Assembly (NCBI GenBank): GCA_022841745.1
Contig: JALHQW010000047.1
Span: 1 to 34,848, forward strand
Direction of reading: 5' to 3'
From: Saprospiraceae bacterium
GTDB taxonomy: Bacteria > Bacteroidota > Bacteroidia > Chitinophagales > Saprospiraceae
Length of the DNA stretch: 34,848 nt
Under the pieces are notes generated by a model, which was given only the letters and a program-made list of their open reading frames with translations, did no database searches and was not told where the DNA came from. A program made the translations under genes and the position numbers. This document shows, piece after piece, positions 33,390-34,848 of the stretch (the first letter of the stretch is position 1; the number at the start of each line of letters is the position of its first letter).

Positions 33390-34694
33390 CTACCTCACCA
33401 CCTCCAGCAGCCCGCTTGCCACCCGACCGTCCACCAGCAGATGGTAGAAATAAGCCCCGGCCTGAACGCTGCCAGCATTCCACTCCAGTATTTGCGACCC
33501 CGCTCCCATTCTTTGCTCCGCAATGGTGTGTACCAGCCTGCCATTCAGGTCATAGACGTTCAGCCTCACATTGGCCGCTTTTTCCAGTTCAAAACCAATG
33601 CTCACCCGCTCGGCGAAAGGGTTCGGGTACGCCGAAACCTTGGTCGCCAAAGCCTGCTGTTCGCCCGTGCCAGACACCAAATCGTATTTATAAACAAATC
33701 CAAAAAGGTCGGTCACGTAGAGGTCTCCCGCTGCATCGAAGGTGAAGCTGGGGGAAAAGCCGATGAAATTCCCGGCGATGACCTCCCGGCTGCCGTCGGG
33801 CCAAAGTTTGATGACCCTGCCAGCGCCGGGGAAGAAACTCAAGGTAGTGTCCACGGGGCCGAAACGGCTGAACTGCAGCACACAGAGGTTGCCGTCCTTT
33901 GGGTCGTAGCCCATGTCGGTGAGGAGCGTGAAGCCCGTTTGCCACGGCGTCAAGTTGCCACTGTTGTCGAGGTTGAAAATAGTCGAAACGCTGTCAATGA
34001 ACGGGAAGCCCGTCAATTGGCAAACATAGTAACCACTGCCATCAGGTTTTGGCACTATGTCCGTGGGCACGGCGTCCATCATGGGCGGGCCGAAGGGCAG
34101 CGGGTTCGGGATGGGCGGAAGCGATGCTACCGTGCTCACTGTGCCAGTCCCTTCCGCCACTTTCAGGATTTGGTTGGCACCCGCATCCGCCACGAGGATG
34201 TCGCCATTGGCAGCCCAAGTGATGTTATAGGGGTCACTCTGGAGCAGGCCTTGGTCGTGTACGTGATCGCCGAGCTTCATGCTCAGTTCCACGTCGTTCA
34301 GCGTGAGCGGGGTACCAGGCGTGAAGTTCGATTTGTCCACCACCAGCAGCGCCTCGCCCATCGGGTGCGGGCCTTCGCCCACTACAATGAGCACCTTGTT
34401 GTTGGGCATCTGGTAGGTACGGAACGCCCCAGCTATTTCGCCCGTCAGGGGGTTCAGTGCACTGGGTAGCCCTGTCATGAAGATGGTCTTTGTGCCATCC
34501 GGGGCGATGATGGTGATGACGCCGTCATCGTTGGCTTGGCCGTACTCGGTGACCCAAAGGTTGCCGTTTTCGTCCACTTCCACGCCAATGAGGTTGTTCA
34601 CGAAGCCCTGTCCAACGATACTTGGCATCACTTGGGCAGTGAGGGTAAAACTTGCCATGAAAATGGCGGTTGCAAGGGTAATGAGTTGTTTCAT
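33390..34694 (-). CDS. Secreted ScyD/ScyE-like beta-propeller protein with T9SS sorting domain
   Basis: A 434-residue exported protein. From the ATG at 34694 there is a signal peptide (MKQLITLATAIFMASFTLTA, cut before Gln). NHL/SMP30-like propeller repeats follow, with LIGVEVDENGNLWVTEYGQ, ITWAANGDILVADAGANQIL and FTFDAAGDLYVTDLFGFVY, matching the ScyD/ScyE family. In cyanobacteria those genes neighbour scytonemin synthesis; here no such pathway is present and the role is unknown. The last ~80 residues (VSAYPNPFAERVSIGFEL, then YDLNGRLVHTI and GAYFYHLLVDG) are a T9SS type A tail, so the protein is sent across the outer membrane. The region directly upstream is a 16-bp tandem repeat. Confidence 0.9.
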   Translation of the reverse strand: MKQLITLATAIFMASFTLTAQVMPSIVGQGFVNNLIGVEVDENGNLWVTEYGQANDDGVITIIAPDGTKTIFMTGLPSALNPLTGEIAGAFRTYQMPNNKVLIVVGEGPHPMGEALLVVDKSNFTPGTPLTLNDVELSMKLGDHVHDQGLLQSDPYNITWAANGDILVADAGANQILKVAEGTGTVSTVASLPPIPNPLPFGPPMMDAVPTDIVPKPDGSGYYVCQLTGFPFIDSVSTIFNLDNSGNLTPWQTGFTLLTDMGYDPKDGNLCVLQFSRFGPVDTTLSFFPGAGRVIKLWPDGSREVIAGNFIGFSPSFTFDAAGDLYVTDLFGFVYKYDLVSGTGEQQALATKVSAYPNPFAERVSIGFELEKAANVRLNVYDLNGRLVHTIAEQRMGAGSQILEWNAGSVQAGAYFYHLLVDGRVASGLLEVVR

Positions 34695-34704
34695 TTGAAA
34701 AAAA

Positions 34705-34848
34705 ATTGATTGTTAAATTGATTGATTGTTAAATTGATTGATTGTTAAATTGATTGATTGTTAAATTGATTGATTGTTAAATTGATTGATTGTTAAATTG
34801 ATTGATTGTTAAATTGATTGATTGTTAAATTGATTGATTGTTAAATTG
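34705..34848. repeat. Perfect 16-bp tandem repeat, nine copies, reaching the window end
   Basis: The unit attgattgttaaattg is repeated nine times without a mismatch (144 bases) and the last copy ends exactly at the window edge, so the true number may be greater. It begins 10 bases upstream of the ScyD/ScyE-like start codon, where that gene's promoter should be. Confidence 0.97.

Noticed and set aside
34705-34848. Possible CRISPR array
   Set aside because: Uniform 16-bp units with no spacers; a simple tandem repeat.

Overview
The window looks like chromosomal DNA of a free-living Bacteroidota bacterium, most likely in or near the Saprospiraceae/Chitinophagales. Indicators: two proteins end in type IX secretion (T9SS) C-terminal sorting domains, there is a CarboxypepD-reg/DUF5686 outer-membrane protein, a fused ResB-CcsA cytochrome c assembly protein, no clear Shine-Dalgarno sequences, and several good Bacteroidota-type promoters (TTG, 19-20 bases, TAnnTTTG). 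Species cannot be fixed from the sequence. No rRNA, tRNA, CRISPR array, prophage or transposase gene was seen.

Layout. 1-4 kb: the end of a DUF4058 gene runs tail-to-tail, with a 12-bp overlap, into ccsBA. 4.4-6.5 kb: a membrane-anchored PpiC-type peptidyl-prolyl isomerase, separated by a perfect bidirectional terminator from a class-III aminotransferase (6.6-7.8 kb). 8.3-13.8 kb, plus strand: DUF5686 outer-membrane protein, CDP-alcohol phosphatidyltransferase, DUF4833 protein, and an HD-domain protein fused to a Pycsar-type transmembrane effector module. 14.1-22.4 kb, minus strand: one 2,760-residue secreted HYR/Fn3/CBM-like protein with a T9SS tail. 22.7-25.6 kb, minus strand: GNAT acetyltransferase, a ParE-like toxin with its antitoxin, an alpha/beta hydrolase and a PA14-OmpA protein. 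26-29.6 kb: universal stress protein (plus), then a beta-CASP metallo-beta-lactamase and an unrecognised lipoprotein (minus). 30-33.3 kb, plus: recQ, a small four-helix-bundle (S23/IVP family) gene and aroQ. 33.4-34.7 kb, minus: a ScyD/ScyE-like T9SS protein whose upstream side is a perfect 16-bp tandem repeat running off the window.

Most genes are housekeeping or cell-envelope functions. The unusual content is largely between genes: 7- and 8-bp tandem repeats in many gaps and inside one coding sequence; long perfect hairpins (25 bp at 13.9 kb, 27 bp at 25.8 kb); a palindrome that has become coding sequence at the ResB/CcsA junction of ccsBA, with diverged relatives elsewhere; and a four-helix-bundle gene enclosed by near-perfect 33-bp inverted repeats next to a duplication of the recQ 3' end, which looks like a small mobile or amplified cassette. 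The HD-PycTM fusion without a neighbouring cyclase, and a duplicated unnamed ~200-residue domain in the giant protein, are the best candidates for poorly described protein biology.
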